The notes below the pieces were generated by a model. That model did not search any database. It worked only from the letters and a program-made list of their open reading frames with translations, and was not told where the DNA came from. Shown here one piece after another: positions 5,596-6,528 of a stretch of DNA of 6,528 bases (position 1 is the first letter of the stretch; the number at the start of each line of letters is the position of its first letter). The position numbers and the translations under genes are program-made. Source of the DNA: Bacteroidota bacterium (lineage in GTDB: Bacteria > Bacteroidota > Ignavibacteria > UBA10030 > UBA8401); assembly GCA_030824175.1 (NCBI GenBank), contig JAVBYH010000244.1:1-6528 (forward strand). The letters run 5' to 3'.

Positions 5596-6474
5596 ATGCT
5601 CATCCAATACATTCTGAAAGAAGGAATCTCGGGATTCCGGCGCACGCGACTAGCGATGACCACCTCCATCGTGACGATCGCAGCAGCGCTCGTGCTGCTG
5701 GGACTTTTCGGCATCGCCTATCTTAACACTTCGCGCATCGTGCAGTCCTTCCGCGACCGCGTCGAAATGGAGGTCTTCCTCGCGGAACCCGCCCCCGATT
5801 CGCTCGCCCTCGCCGTCGACGCGTCGGTCCGCTCGGTGCCCGGCGTGCTCCGGACGCAGTACGTGTCCAAGGACCAGGCGGCACTCATCTTCAAGGAAGA
5901 GTTCGGCGAGGATATTCACGGCGTGCTCGATTTTAATCCGCTCCCCTCATCATTCAAGATCTATCTGTCCGAAGAGTACAAGAACGCAGACAGCGCCTCG
6001 GCCATTCACGCCCGGCTTAAACAGATCGACGGCATCGACGACATCATCTACCGGAAGACGCTCCTCGAGCTCCTGGACAAACGCTCGCGCACGTTCGCCT
6101 TGGTGAGCGCCTCGATCGGCCTCGCTCTTCTCCTCACGGCGCTCCTGCTCGTCTCCAACACGATCCGGCTCATCATCTATTCGAAGCGCCGTCTGATCAC
6201 CACAATGAAACTCGTCGGCGCCACACGGATGTACATCCGCCTGCCGTTCTTCATCGAGGGTATCCTGCAGGGCGCACTCGGCGGGATGCTGGCCTGCCTC
6301 ATCCTCTACCTTGTGGACACGTTCCTCATCGGCCTCCTGGGAGCGGAACTCTCCGAATTCCTCACGGTGCCGCCGTTCACGCACGCAGCCGTCTTCCTGG
6401 CGGGTATCGCCCTCGGCTTCACGGGAAGCGCCCTTTCCGTGCGGAAATTCATCACCGAAAACGTTGGCATTTAA
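5596..6474 (+). CDS. ftsX: Cell division protein FtsX (permease-like)
   Basis: The membrane subunit of the FtsEX complex, which transmits ATP hydrolysis by FtsE to periplasmic murein hydrolases or their activators at the septum. The 292 aa show the FtsX topology: a short cytoplasmic N-terminus with R-R-T-R, TM1 (about 22-44), an extracytoplasmic domain (45-165) containing V-E-M-E-V-F-L and N-P-L-P-S-S-F (114-120), then three TMs (about 167-187, 222-247, 262-281). V-S-N-T-I-R-L (186-192) and M-K-L-V-G-A-T (204-210) mark the cytoplasmic loop conserved in the family. The ATG at 5596 lies 19 nt after pheA with no Shine-Dalgarno. ftsE, usually immediately upstream in proteobacteria, is missing; ftsX separated from ftsE is familiar in Bacteroidota relatives. 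Confidence 0.94.
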   Translation: MLIQYILKEGISGFRRTRLAMTTSIVTIAAALVLLGLFGIAYLNTSRIVQSFRDRVEMEVFLAEPAPDSLALAVDASVRSVPGVLRTQYVSKDQAALIFKEEFGEDIHGVLDFNPLPSSFKIYLSEEYKNADSASAIHARLKQIDGIDDIIYRKTLLELLDKRSRTFALVSASIGLALLLTALLLVSNTIRLIIYSKRRLITTMKLVGATRMYIRLPFFIEGILQGALGGMLACLILYLVDTFLIGLLGAELSEFLTVPPFTHAAVFLAGIALGFTGSALSVRKFITENVGI

Positions 6475-6492
6475 CAAATTTCGTACCATAAT
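6464..6492 (+). promoter_or_regulatory. Candidate sigma70-type promoter downstream of ftsX
   Basis: TTGGCA (6464-6469) and CATAAT (6487-6492) are each one mismatch from the consensus -35 and -10 hexamers and are separated by exactly 17 bp. The region turns AT-rich in an otherwise GC-rich window. Transcription would begin near 6499, about 25 nt before the ATG at 6524. The -35 lies in the last ftsX codons. The consensus assumed is the general sigma70 one; Bacteroidota often use a different motif, which lowers confidence. Confidence 0.45.
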
Positions 6493-6528
6493 GGCATTTT
6501 CACTTTGCTCTTTCGAGAAAAAGATGTA
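6475..6528 (+). other. AT-rich leader before a probable gene cut by the window edge
   Basis: The 54 nt after ftsX carry no terminator hairpin that I can see. An ATG at 6524, just after GAGAAAAAG, could begin a gene running off the window, but only one codon and two bases are visible. An ATG at 6491 is also open to the end, but it would sit inside the promoter-like -10 element and has no ribosome binding site. No product can be proposed. Confidence 0.35.

Noticed and set aside
4761..5714. Minus-strand open frame (317 aa) opposite pheA
   Set aside because: It shows the same mirror-frame composition, while the + strand carries an intact prephenate dehydratase with catalytic and ACT motifs.

Overview
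The window is a GC-rich, gene-dense bacterial segment with every gene on the + strand. It shows no mobile element, CRISPR array, rRNA or tRNA. Nine coding regions fill almost all of it, mostly as tightly packed or overlapping neighbours. The mix is a bacterial group of the geranylgeranylglyceryl-phosphate synthase family, GmhA, lipoproteins beginning C-x-N-P-F-A-P, an FtsX without a neighbouring ftsE, and many starts lacking a clear Shine-Dalgarno sequence. This suggests a didermic bacterium of the FCB group (Bacteroidota/Ignavibacteriota/Kapabacteria-like or a related candidate lineage). That placement is inference from gene content only.

Left block (1-2555): three genes packed head to tail. 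They are a GGGPS/PcrB-family prenyltransferase (5' end outside the window), the sedoheptulose-7-phosphate isomerase gmhA, and a large Eis-like GNAT acetyltransferase with a C-terminal SCP2-like domain. The first two point to the cell envelope: ether-type phospholipid and the ADP-heptose precursor of LPS core or surface glycan. The acetyltransferase starts 3 nt after gmhA, and its substrate is unknown.

Middle (2556-2697): the only sizeable internal intergenic gap. It holds an AT-rich island with -10-like sequence flanked by a 6-bp inverted repeat, and is the best candidate for a promoter starting a new transcription unit.

Right block (2698-6474): ybaB/ebfC (nucleoid-associated protein), recR (recombination mediator), two small uncharacterised lipoproteins, pheA (monofunctional prephenate dehydratase with ACT domain) and ftsX. 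The ybaB-recR pair is classic. Less ordinary is the insertion, translationally coupled to recR, of two tandem lipoprotein genes that look like divergent NTF2-like paralogues. The first uses a TTG start inside the recR end behind the strongest ribosome binding site of the window, and the second follows by an ATGA overlap.

Right edge (6475-6528): a short AT-rich stretch with a good sigma70-type promoter candidate and an 8-bp direct repeat, probably leading into a gene that starts at the edge.

I see no clearly new multi-gene defence or mobile system. The tandem lipoprotein pair is the most plausible undescribed element.
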